NCBI GenBank assembly: GCA_029964075.1
Contig: CM057136.1
Location: forward strand, 4,650,001 to 4,714,000
From: Patiria pectinifera
Lineage: Eukaryota > Echinodermata > Asteroidea > Valvatida > Asterinidae
DNA length: 64,000 bases
Direction of reading: 5' to 3'
The first letter of the stretch is position 1. Each line of letters begins with the position of its first letter. The notes beneath the pieces were generated by a model. The model ran no database searches. It was not told where the DNA came from and saw only the letters and a program-made list of their open reading frames with translations. Position numbers and translations under genes: made by a program. Shown piece by piece: positions 14,001 through 22,949 of this stretch.

Positions 14001-17000
14001 GAACGTAAATATATTGACAATAATTAAGGTAGATTTTATTCACTTTTTGTGGCCATTTTGTGTATAGCTTTCGTAGTGCAATGGAAATAGTTCAGGCTAA
14101 AACTTCGCATATAATTGAATACCCCATTCAATCTGCATAAAAAAAATTGGCAAAAAAAAAAAAAATCCGACCGACCGACCCTATTTTTGAAAGGCATGTA
14201 ATCGGAAGCAGAACTATTCTTTTTTTTGGCGTAAGTTAGACCTCTCTGATTTAATGAACACAATTGATGCCAATGTTGGCATCTTAGAGACACAGCCCTT
14301 GTAAATACAGACATTCCTTCTTCTTATGTGAGTGAAGTTTACGGTGGGTTTTTCCACACCTCATCTAAAGAATACCAGAGTGAAATTGCTACCAAATTGC
14401 TGTCAAAGGTCTTGCAAAATTGTCTCTGTTTGAGAAATGGAAACACTTATATATTTTTTTTCAAATTTTTGATATCATATATTTGTAGCCTAATAATTTG
14501 TTGCTGCGTATACTTACGAAGCATTCAGCAGCATCATCCATACAACCCAGTTGGAAGCGATGTTCATCTTGGAATGCTACAGCCATTGCTTTCCTGAGTG
14601 CATCAGGAGGAAGGGATTGTTTCTCACTGTACCTCAACTGAGTAAATAAGACCTTCAAGCAAACCACAAAGCATACAAGATTAAAACTTTGCTAATGTCA
14701 CTAAATTTGCCCCCCAAAAACTTTGAATTGATTTTGTTTAATACACAGTGCCTACATTGTATCTTACATTCAGGTGTAAAACAAACTCACATTAAAAAGG
14801 GTGTGAGACTTTGCAGAAAGCCCTTAAATTGTACTACTTACAAAAAGAATGTTATCACAATTAAGTCAACTCACAGCTACATATTAACCTCCAGCAACAG
14901 CAAATTCCATCTCAACTATCCAAACAATTCAACATCTAGCAGGTTAACAACTGGGGCAAACTGAGGGCAGACTGAAGGACAATCATGGCTCCTATTCTCC
15001 CTACTCAATATTAACCCATAATTAAGCACTTGTAATACGTTGTATTACATTGTGCTTATTCTTTAATAAATCCATAAACCCTACAGTGCTGGGGCCGTTT
15101 TGGGCTGTACAGGGAGTAACGTGCAGGGTGGTTTTGGGGCTAACAGGAACTCATTGGTTAAAACACTCAGACACACTCTTACATGAAGAGACCAATCCAT
15201 CAGCCCTATCCACTGCACACCCATGGGCTACAACACTTGGGCCTCTGCAGTACCGCACTCCATGTTCAACACAGGCACGTCACATGTCAAGCATGTCAGA
15301 CATTTTGTGGATGCAGGTTGCACATAAATCACTGGGAATCATACATTGGTCTATTGGGCAGTAAGTACGTAGAATCTATACATGTGCATACACTTCCATG
15401 CAATAACAGATTTGAAGATTGCTTACCTTTAATGCACAAAATATGCAGGCTTTACCCATGCAGGCATGCCCTCCCATCTCCCGAAAACTCCTTCGAAATA
15501 CATCTAAATGCCATAGTACCTGCAATCATGGAAACAGACAATGTCAACACTCTCAGACTTCAAATGTCAAATACATTGCACTACACCTACAAATACACAA
15601 TGCTAAACATTCACTGCTATAAGTAGGCGAACTCTATTACAGCTGTGAAATATGCATAAACCATGTAAACTAACCACTGAATACAAGTTATGTTCATGAA
15701 ATGTATTCTGTTTTCATTGAAGCATAAGAAAACAAGTAAAGCAAGCATTGCAACGATCACCAAGTTATGAATAAGCTCAATTTCTTTTATGTAAACATGA
15801 ACAGCTCTTTGCAAGATATTGCTATACTGGAAAATGGCAAGGCTAAACATGCATAACAAAGTCAGTCTCTTTTGTACCATCACTAGGTATATACGTGTAC
15901 ATGTATACTGTACATGTACATGCAGGGTGCTTACTTACTGCCTAAAAATTACTTCAAGTATCCTCTCTTTATACTCTATGTAAATAGGGCCTATAAATGT
16001 ACTTTAAATTTGCTTTATAATAACTCAATCAATACAAATGTACATTAGCAAATGAGAAAAAAAAAGATTCATATATAAGATTAATGAAGAGGCCGAAAAA
16101 TTATGTGTTTGTGGTAAGGCCCTACAAATTATAAAGGTAGGTTGGTAGGAAAATAATGTTAATTTTGTAACGTTTTGTTTGCCTGTCAATCTTTTGTACA
16201 AGTTTACTTTGTTTACTTTCTCCCTAACGCCCAACAGGTTTTCTCTAGGCACCCTGCCAAATGCAACAAAATGAAACTTGGCTGAAATAAGAACCCTGCT
16301 AAATGCAACAAACAGCAAGAGTGGATTCTGTTGCATTGAGCAGTGAACCCAGTGCATACCAGTCTTGGCAGGGTCCGCTCATAAGTCCGACGCCTCATAG
16401 GCCCGACGCCTCATAAGTCCGACAAAATCGCATCCCCTAACCAAACAAAGGCCCATAAGTCCGACGCCTCATAGGTCCGACGCCTCATAGATCCAATGCC
16501 TCATAGCTCTGACGCCTCGTAAGTCCGACAAATTAAACGTCTCGTTTTTCCGTTGTCGGACTTATGAGGTGTCGGACTTATGAGGCGTCGGACCTATGAG
16601 GCGGAATAAATAAATTTTATGCCTCATAAGTCCAACGCCTCATAAGTCTGAAATTTCGGACTTATGAGGCGTCGGACCTATGAGGCGTCGGACCTATGAG
16701 GCGTCGGACTTACGATACGGCCCCGTCTTGGCAACAAGCAGTTACCCTGCTAAATGCAACCAAATGCAACAGTGGATTATGTTGTATTGCCTTGGCACTA
16801 TGAGCAGTTACCCTGCTAAATGCAACCAAATGCAACAGTGGATTATGTTGTATTGCCTTGGCACTATGAGCAGTTACCCTGCTAAATGCAACCAAATGCA
16901 ACAGTGGATTCTGTTGTATTGCCTTGGCACTATGAGCAGTTACCCTGCTAAATGCAACCAACTGCAACAGTGGGTTCTGTTGTATTGCCTTGGCACTATG

Positions 17001-17681
17001 AGCAGTTACCCTGCTAAATGCAACCAAATGCAACAGTGGGTTCTGTTGTATCACCTTGGCACTATGAGCAGTTACCCAACAAGATGCAACAAGCACGGGG
17101 ACTTGAGTTGCCTGCTAAATACAACAGTATATTATGCAACAACGTTTTACCCTTGTTGCTTTCTGTTGCATTTAGCAGGGTTAGGGTTGACCCTAACGTC
17201 CTAGCCATTACTTTGGGATAAAGAACTGAATACTACAGAATACTACAAAAATTATGTAAGCAGGCACCAAATACCAGAAAATACTATGAGTGCTGTGCCC
17301 ACTTACATGCTGAAGTACTGCATACTACAGTTTACTACTAGTACATGTAGTATTTTGTAGCTTGAGGTGAGGTTAGGATTAGTACCTTTAACAGTATTCT
17401 GTTTAATTAACCTATTTAATAGTTTAATTAACCAATAACACGCACAAACACTTTTAATTTTTTTTGGGGGGGGGGGTCTAAAAACTTCAGACATACGAGA
17501 TGTACATGAGCATACAAACCTGCACTGCACTGTTCAGGAAGCAGTTATTTTCTCCAGGAGCATTGAGTAGACCTTTAGAGAATATGACAGAACTGGTGTT
17601 CCTTGGTTGCCATACACGCGCTGTTGTTTGTTTGCTTCGACTGGCAAGACTCTGATATAAGCTTGCCATTATAACTCAACC
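1429..17681 (-). CDS. USP54: USP53/USP54-like ubiquitin carboxyl-terminal hydrolase (13 coding exons)
   Basis: Minus-strand gene. Joined coding exons, 5' to 3' on the minus strand: 17669-17520, 15519-15427, 14652-14518, 12299-12186, 11698-11619, 10439-10334, 9577-9520, 7672-7578, 7134-6985, 6515-6353, 4941-3265, 2760-2589, 2092-1429. They sum to 3657 nt (1218 aa plus stop), every junction has GT-AG ends and all phases agree. Residues 1-381 form the USP catalytic domain: Cys box [12 protein letters not shown] (Cys43), CxC and CxxxC pairs at about 167/169 and 225/229 (putative zinc finger), His box [10 protein letters not shown] (His304) and FDD (321-322). A long Ser/Gln-rich disordered tail follows, with a helical segment at about 900-960 that is conserved in USP53/54 proteins. 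The family edits ubiquitin chains; K63-directed activity has been reported for the vertebrate proteins. Retention of GKHY looks more like USP54 than USP53, but one pre-duplication orthologue of both is likely. Confidence 0.95.
1511..1602 (-). repeat. 42-bp in-frame coding repeat in USP terminal exon
   Basis: The block containing TTCATGCATGCCTGGCTGTG starts at 1519 and again at 1561, period 42 bp. It encodes [13 protein letters not shown] twice and a decayed third start (RRNNVT). Because 42 is a multiple of 3, copy-number change would keep frame. Confidence 0.85.
2589..2760 (-). CDS. USP54: USP exon 12
   Basis: 172 nt, phase 1 in and phase 2 out. It continues the helical segment ([13 protein letters not shown], then a NLHRRL block). 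The donor GCCAG|GTCAGC was chosen because it restores frame with the next exon. Confidence 0.85.
3265..4941 (-). CDS. USP54: USP exon 11, long disordered exon
   Basis: 1677 nt (558 codons plus split codons), phase 1 at both ends. It is rich in Ser, Gln, Arg and Thr with no folded domain for most of its length. The last ~45 residues ([16 protein letters not shown] then [17 protein letters not shown]) are helical and conserved in USP53/54. One large exon carrying most of the tail is typical of this family. Confidence 0.93.
4942..6352 (-). other. USP intron between exons 10 and 11
   Basis: Non-coding, AT-rich, with no recognisable repeat. The short open frames here have no family resemblance. 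The neighbouring introns 2093-2588 and 2761-3264 are likewise plain. Confidence 0.7.
6353..6515 (-). CDS. USP54: USP exon 10, end of catalytic domain
   Basis: 163 nt, phase 0 in and phase 1 out. It encodes [20 protein letters not shown] and [13 protein letters not shown], the conserved C-terminal edge of the USP53/54 catalytic domain. Confidence 0.94.
6985..7134 (-). CDS. USP54: USP exon 9 with His box
   Basis: 50 codons, phase 0. It holds [14 protein letters not shown] (catalytic His304) and [12 protein letters not shown], placing the general base and the Asp position in one exon. The donor is CAG|GTAACA. Confidence 0.95.
7578..7672 (-). CDS. USP54: USP exon 8
   Basis: 95 nt, phase 1 in and phase 0 out. 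It encodes [20 protein letters not shown], the strand that precedes the His box in this family. Confidence 0.94.
7840..8060 (+). repeat. Dispersed repeat with palindrome (copy A), USP intron
   Basis: The body at about 7859-7913 shares GCTGTCATTTTGAAGAAA and flanking blocks with the reverse complement of 28966-29025. It is followed by an imperfect palindrome at 7917-7952 (TTTCCAAA ... TTTGGAAA) and a tail. Open frames here are repeat sequence and not exons. Confidence 0.7.
9520..9577 (-). CDS. USP54: USP exon 7
   Basis: 58 nt, phase 0 in and phase 1 out. It encodes [19 protein letters not shown]. Its Cys completes a CPSEC pair with the preceding exon. Confidence 0.92.
10334..10439 (-). CDS. 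USP54: USP exon 6
   Basis: 106 nt, phase 2 in and phase 0 out. It encodes a basic, less conserved stretch and then GDIRDCP, matching the corresponding family block. The acceptor is TTTGTAG|C. Confidence 0.87.
11619..11698 (-). CDS. USP54: USP exon 5 (first half of putative zinc finger)
   Basis: 80 nt, phase 0 in and phase 2 out. It encodes [20 protein letters not shown]. The CxC pair would be one half of the zinc-binding fingers module. Confidence 0.9.
12186..12299 (-). CDS. USP54: USP exon 4
   Basis: 38 codons, phase 0. It encodes the [15 protein letters not shown] and [14 protein letters not shown] segments. The acceptor is CACAG|GAG and the donor CAT|GTAAGT. Confidence 0.93.
12300..14517 (-). 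other. USP intron 3-4, mostly one TIR element
   Basis: Apart from the element at 13221-14230, the intron shows no repeat or coding signal I can name. Confidence 0.6.
13221..14230. mobile_element. 1-kb TIR element (GCCAAAAAAAAGAATAG ends)
   Basis: Left end GCCAAAAAAAAGAATAGTTC with CTGCTTCCG and CCGACCGACCCTATTTTT next to it; the right end is its reverse complement. The TIR is about 30 bp and nearly perfect. The interior holds no transposase-like frame, so it is non-autonomous. The middle (about 13480-13580) is CpG-rich, unlike its flanks. A short relative lies at 45605-45859. Superfamily unknown. Confidence 0.75.
14518..14652 (-). CDS. USP54: USP exon 3
   Basis: 45 codons, phase 0 at both ends. 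It contains [11 protein letters not shown] and the [13 protein letters not shown] block diagnostic of this family. The donor is GCTTC|GTAAGT. Confidence 0.94.
15427..15519 (-). CDS. USP54: USP exon 2
   Basis: 31 codons, phase 0 at both ends. It encodes [14 protein letters not shown] and a short Cys-containing segment ending ACIFCALK, the segment that follows the Cys box in USP53/54. Confidence 0.93.
16371..16724. mobile_element. 354-bp non-autonomous element with 9-bp TSD
   Basis: Exact 9-bp direct repeats GTCTTGGCA flank it (16362-16370 and 16725-16733). The ends are inverted: GGGTCCG...TAAGTCCGAC against GGGGCCG...TAAGTCCGAC. The interior is made of a short motif (CATAAGTCCGACGCCT) in many forward copies on the left and many reverse copies on the right, so it can fold into a large hairpin. 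A 9-bp TSD is typical of Mutator-like elements, but no protein is encoded. Confidence 0.8.
16735..17090. repeat. 66-bp minisatellite, about five copies
   Basis: GTTACCCTGC recurs at 16741, 16807, 16873, 16939 and 17005, exactly 66 bp apart, with a broken sixth copy at 17071. Each unit contains CTAAATGCAACCAAATGCAA and TGCCTTGGCACTATGAG. The period is a multiple of three, so long false open frames run through it on both strands. Confidence 0.95.
17520..17681 (-). CDS. USP54: USP exon with start codon and catalytic Cys
   Basis: The ATG is at 17669-17667, preceded by 12 nt and a strong acceptor (pyrimidine run then CAG ending at 17682), so at least one non-coding 5' exon lies upstream. It encodes 50 residues including the Cys box and ends at CAG|GTTTGT, phase 0. 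Confidence 0.9.
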
Positions 17682-17842
17682 CTGTCAAGAAAAAATCAAC
17701 ACAAATTAAAATCCTGAGTGTTACGTTTTTACATGAAAAAGCTGATGACGGGCAGAGTTTGTCTTCCATTTCCTTCAGTGTACCAAACATTTCAAAGTTT
17801 AATTGTACTCACTTCTCTGTATGATGTGGTTATATACTAAAT

Positions 17843-18206
17843 TAACCCTAACTCCCTAGGCCTTTTTGCTAGGATGTAGCCTCAATCCTGCAAAATCCTC
17901 CAATTGGCCTCATGGAAAAATAGCATATAGCCTCAATCCTGCAAAATCCTCCGGCTATGACTGTCAATAGGCTGAGGCAGAGGCAGTGACATCCTGGAGC
18001 AGTGCGGAGGATGTCAAGTATAATCAAGGACTACATTTATGCACGGCTGAGCATAAACAACACAAGGTCCGGCCCAAGACCTTGACACAGTGCGTACTCC
18101 GAAATCAGCAACGCACTTTTGCCATGTAACCTCAATCCTGCAAATTCCTCCAATTTGCAAAAAGGATTTTGGAGGATTCAGGGCGGTTAGGGTTAGAAGC
18201 CATTTT
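17843..18206. repeat. Foldback repeat with CTAACCCTAAC ends
   Basis: Begins TTAACCCTAACTCCC and ends GGGCGGTTAGGGTTAG, inverted relative to each other. The interior has CCTCAATCCTGCAAAATCCT three times on the plus strand (about 17880, 17934, 18128) and the inverted form AAGGATTTTGGAGGATTCAG near 18160. Same architecture as other foldback MITEs in the window. No clear TSD. Confidence 0.65.
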
Positions 18207-21200
18207 TTTTAGGTGTTGGCACCACGTCCACATGCATGCTGCACGCGTTCTAAAAGACGAGGCTGGCGCGCTTGTTGGTAACCCTATTGGTCCTAGGAGC
18301 CCGGAGTGCGTGTGTACTACCTGAGCGAGACAAGAGCAAGCCTTGTTCCATCTCAGAAAATGGCTGTCGCCGGATTAGTCTATAATCAAAATGATGAATT
18401 GTAAAATACATTTATTCTCTTTTTCAAAGCATAAGATTTCCTTTTCTGTAATTCGATGTGTAACTAATACTCTCTTCATGTGTGAGTAAATCACTGAGAC
18501 CCAACCTCTCGCATACATGCTTTTTAGTTCGGCGACTTTAGCAAGGCCTATTTAATATTCCAGACAAACTAGACGGTTAGATTTTACTTCCGCACTATAA
18601 CCCAATCCCTTTGTACGTGAAATATGATCCACCAGTGCTACAGGAGAAAAGTTTGCTGTAAAATACGTACATGTATTCAGTGCATGTAAGGTACCATAAG
18701 ACCCTCCAAGCTGGTGGGAAACTACACTCGAGACAAAACAAAATTCACAACACCAATGTAATGATTTCATGTTGCGAAATATTTAGCGGTCATGAAAAAT
18801 TTTGAGATGTCATGAAATGAAGTATTTACATCTTTGATGTCCTTTTAGGGCCACCATAATTAGTGGAACTTTACACCTAGCCAATGCTACGCACTTTCAT
18901 TCCTCTGATCAATAAAATTCATTGTCTGGCCTCTTCTGCTGTATCAAAGCAGTAAGCCACTCAAGAAAGTCATTGTGGATTGAGGTTCCACTGCATTATC
19001 AAAACGATGCAAGTTGCTACGGTTACACAAAGGAAAGTATGAATTGCTTGTGGTATTTTGTTGGGTCATTGTAAATTCATGACCCAAGGATGATAAAGTG
19101 GTGGGAATAAAGCTTTTATATACTTCTCTCCTAAAAGAAGTATAACCAAATAAATACAACAAATACAACGTAATGAACATGAGCAAGTCTTGTTATTCTA
19201 CTCAACAATGAGCGCCAGTAAAATAATGTCAACAGCAAACTTAGTATGCACATTTCTAACTGATGACATCATCAAACCGGAAGTAATGTGTAAATAAAAT
19301 GTCTTTTGAAATCTATCGATCCCTAAAGGATGCATTCGTTCAAATAAAATAGTTCTGGCTCCATCCCCGGCCCCCTGCGCTTGTTACAAAGACAAATGCA
19401 AAACCTCTTGTTTTTCTGGAATTATAATGTCAAAGTTTTCCCTGAACATCAATTTTTGTACATTTCTCACTCAATCCTACGTGTGCAAAGCACATTATTT
19501 CCCAAAATCCTTGTACTTTCTCTGACATACAAATGCATGATCAATTTATATTTTTTTTAGGGTGGGTGGGGGGACATTTGCCCACCCCACCCGCATTGAC
19601 AACCCTGTGTCGCGTGTTCCATCGTGTTGAGTAGTTTTTTTTCTTTTTACTAACTTATTACGGCATCGCCTCCGGAAAAATCGTATCATGTAAATAAAAT
19701 TTAAAAATCACCCTCAAAACAACTGCACTTTTGTCAACCAAGAAAAAAGATCTCGCCTTTCAAGCATTAAAACCAAGCTTACATGTAGTGATGATTCACT
19801 TTTAAACATGCAATCCCAGCTTTGGACTAAATAATGTTAGAGAAAAGAGTACATGTACTCATAATACATCACGCACGGCCATTTGCTCATTGTTGCTCGA
19901 TCGTACGTGTACATTGCGTGTTCAGTGCGTGCTGCGCAGCAGTGCACTGATATACTGATTCCAATCACCAAATATATCCACAGGTAGAACGCTATAAGAA
20001 CGGACAGGAACTAGCTGCACTAGGCCACAATGACGACGACCAATCCATGCACACGTGTTTTTCAAGGTTTGGCAATGATACGTAGTTAATAAAAAAAGCA
20101 TTCAAGCAAACATCGTTTCACATTCCAAACTTTGGAATGTCATCAAAATGACGATTTGTTAGTCTGCAAACTTGATTTCTCCTTCCTCGTGTTATTTTGA
20201 GGTTTTAACGCCCATACATGACAACGCGGCGTAAGCAGCGTTCAAACCAGTGACACTGACATGACTGAAATAAACATTCACAAGTCCTCGAGGTAGCATG
20301 TATCTAGCAGGCTGGGTGGGTTAGGCAGGCCATGTGGCAACTTATTAAAAAACAAATTGAAAACTAAAAAATAAAATGTTTAGCAAGAATTCTGTATGGC
20401 CATCACACATTTGCCGCTATCTCCACTAGTTTATTAATATAATTCAGGTTTCAAAGGGATTCTCTTTATGGGCCGGGGACAAGGCAACCATATCCTGCCT
20501 TTAGTTTACTGTGTGACTTTCCTGCCGGATGCCTCGATAAAGGAAGACACCCTATGTCTCAAGGCAAATTCCCCTAGGACCCATTTGCCATCTTCAAGGC
20601 GGCCACATTTGTATTTACAGCATCCAAAATCTTTCCTGGTGCACTGATGGCTTTGGTGCTATACTGCTGGACTATGTACATGTACATAGAGGTAAACTTC
20701 GTGGCAATAGGTATACCAGTCGACAACAGTCTCACTGCTCATGCCCCTGTTATAACTGGCTTCCCAAATTGCTGCATCGTTGACATCCATGCAGCTCAGC
20801 AGTATGTCAGAACCAGGATCTTGCCGATGGGCAATCTGCTACTGGCGAACCAACTGCCACGGTGGACATTCAAGTTACTAGAATAACTGCTGCATGATCT
20901 TTGGAATCAAGACGCTCTGTGGTGCGCGATCTGAGGCCATTTACCATTTCTGACCACTTTAAACCCTTTTTTTTCAGCAAAAGCTCATCATTTAAACAGC
21001 ATTTTCGAGTTATATTTTTTGTTTAAGGAAATAATGTTGCAACCTGACGCCACTTTTTTCTTCATATATCATTTCAATGAAGGTCATTCATTGCAAAAAC
21101 GATAAGACATGAATCTTGGACTGGGAAACATTTCCAATTTTGTTAGAAAATACTTGGGAAATTTTCTTGTCTCTCCATAGACTTTGAACACAATCATGGA

Positions 21201-21337
21201 AGTTGTGTCAGGTTGCAACATTTTTTCGTTTGTTTTTATTAGCATGTGCGTGAGAGCGTATAGAATAACCCGAAATGCGTGCTCAGGCTCAATACATGAC
21301 AGTTGGCAGGCATGCTGTCTACGATGTTGGCTGAGGG
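18207..21337. other. Intergenic, no gene recognised
   Basis: Region between the USP 5' end and the distal RASSF locus. I see no exon with family similarity. Segment 20905-21130 is a partial copy of the repeat that is full-length at 44342-44660 (shared block CTCTGTGGTGCG and TTTCTGACCA). A non-coding 5' exon and the promoter of the USP gene are expected somewhere here but cannot be placed. Confidence 0.5.
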
Positions 21338-21513
21338 GGGGTCTACCCGATGTTCCCCAATACCGATGTTCCCCACTACCAATGTTCCCCGAAATCCTTA
21401 GGATTAGGGTTAGGGTTTAAGGGGTTAGGGCTAGGGTTAGGGTTATAGGGTAGGGATTTCGGGGAACATCGGTATTGGGGAACATCGCTATAGGGGAACA
21501 TAGGTATGCACCC
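21338..21513. mobile_element. 176-bp element with 9-bp TSD and TTAGGG-like core
   Basis: Flanked by GGCTGAGGG at 21329-21337 and 21514-21522. The arms contain GATGTTCCCCAATACCGATG and its exact reverse complement (26 bp perfect). The centre (about 21405-21455) is a run of TTAGGG-like units. TSD length and GGG termini match the element at 16371-16724. Confidence 0.75.
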
Positions 21514-22814
21514 GGCTGAGGGCCAATCGGGCGGGGGCGTAGGTAATCACTGTCAACAATACTTCTCACGTACTCGTCCGTAATGAACTTTGGGAGTGAA
21601 TGCATTTGACATCGTTGTCGGCGTTGCCAGGCAGGGGAATTTTGTTCACCCGTTCTTGATACCATTTTTGTTTGAGACTACCAATTTAATGAGCGATGTT
21701 TGATCGATTTCTGCTGTTCACATGTTAACAAAATGAGGTTATGAACCAACTTGAATGTCCCCAGACTTAGTTTTTTGGGGGGTTTTCTTTACTTTTCTTT
21801 GTTCATGTTGTTTACGTAAAAAGAACATCGGTTACAGGCAAGACAGGTTAACCGTAACCACAACCGCAAAACATAAGTTTACATGAATAATTTCAAAACC
21901 AGAAATTTGCAGGCTTAGATACCAGGGTAATTTATTTAATATTTTCCAAGTCACTTTGGAAAATTTGACAAATGACAGTCATTTTGTATTTCCAAAAAGC
22001 AAAAGTCATTTTGGAACGGAACAAATCAAAAAATTGAGGTGTCCTAAACTAACAATTAACCTACCCTATTTAGGAGCAAGACCCGTTAACTTCCCAATTG
22101 CCCATTCGGTTGACAACCGACACATGTGCACCCATCAACTTCCGTCAAAAAATAGCAACGGCGCTAGGCCTAGCTAATTAATTCCAAAATAAAGAAGTGT
22201 GGTTTTGATGCGTACCACCACCAGTGACCACTAGTACACACTAGTTACACGTCACTCTAATTTAAAAACTGTCTTAAAAAGCGAAGTATATGGTTCAGTT
22301 ACTCACTCTACACTTTGGCATACTAGCATACTTACCAAGAGCATCGAGCAATGAAGAAACGGTGAAATTGATAACATTTAGATGATTATTAAGAGTTAAA
22401 AACTAATGTAAGTAGGCCTACACATTGTCGTTCAATGGTAAATGCGTGACATTTGACATTGCGCACGTCGACGTGATTATTGTATGGTGGCCCCAATCGG
22501 ACATTCTCGGTTATTTCACCGGGAGGCAGCGATTATTTTTTTCTGCAACCAAATATAGTTAATTACCACAATGCGCATGCGTCAGTTGGTTGGACGGTAC
22601 GGTTCTCGGACTTTACGAAAATGAATATGAAAATTCACGTCTGGGGGAAAAAGACAAAAATGTAAAATTGTGGCGCTTGAAATTCCCCGTTGCCTCCCCC
22701 AGCTACGCCGTCGGGGGGGGGGGGGCTACTCCCCCCTAAAAAAATTGCCAACCCACGGCCAGTCGAGCCCACATTCATTGGAAACTTGGCAACCGGAGAA
22801 AAGCACGGTTGTAT

Positions 22815-22890
22815 AAGTTACTTTATGTTAAACCCACAGGGGGGGGGTAACATAAAGTGCTAATGTGGGTTTAACATAAGTGCTCCCCCA
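22815..22890. repeat. Small inverted repeat
   Basis: TTATGTTAAACCCACA followed by a G run and then TGTGGGTTTAACATAA forms a hairpin. It sits near the 3' edge of the LINE relic. Confidence 0.6.
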
Positions 22891-22949
22891 CACTTTCTGA
22901 TTTTACGGAAGCCGGGTGTCCGGTGAAAGAAACCTGACTACCAGTCAGC

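Larger units (their letters stand above)
16240..17190. repeat. Foldback-like repeat with AACCCTGCTAAATGCAAC termini
   Basis: The left part (about 16287) carries AACCCTGCTAAATGCAACA and the right part (about 17163-17182) carries its reverse complement TGTTGCATTTAGCAGGGTT. Between them are a 66-bp tandem array and a younger inserted element (16371-16724). It lies in the USP intron between exons 1 and 2. The boundaries are approximate. Confidence 0.6.

Noticed and set aside
16680-17204. Long open frames on both strands (174 and 128 codons)
   Set aside because: They are produced by the 66-bp tandem repeat, whose period is a multiple of three. The peptides are exact internal repeats with no domain.
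18354-18404. ATG in good context (AAAATGGCTGTCGCC)
   Set aside because: The frame stops after 14 codons and has no good donor before the stop.
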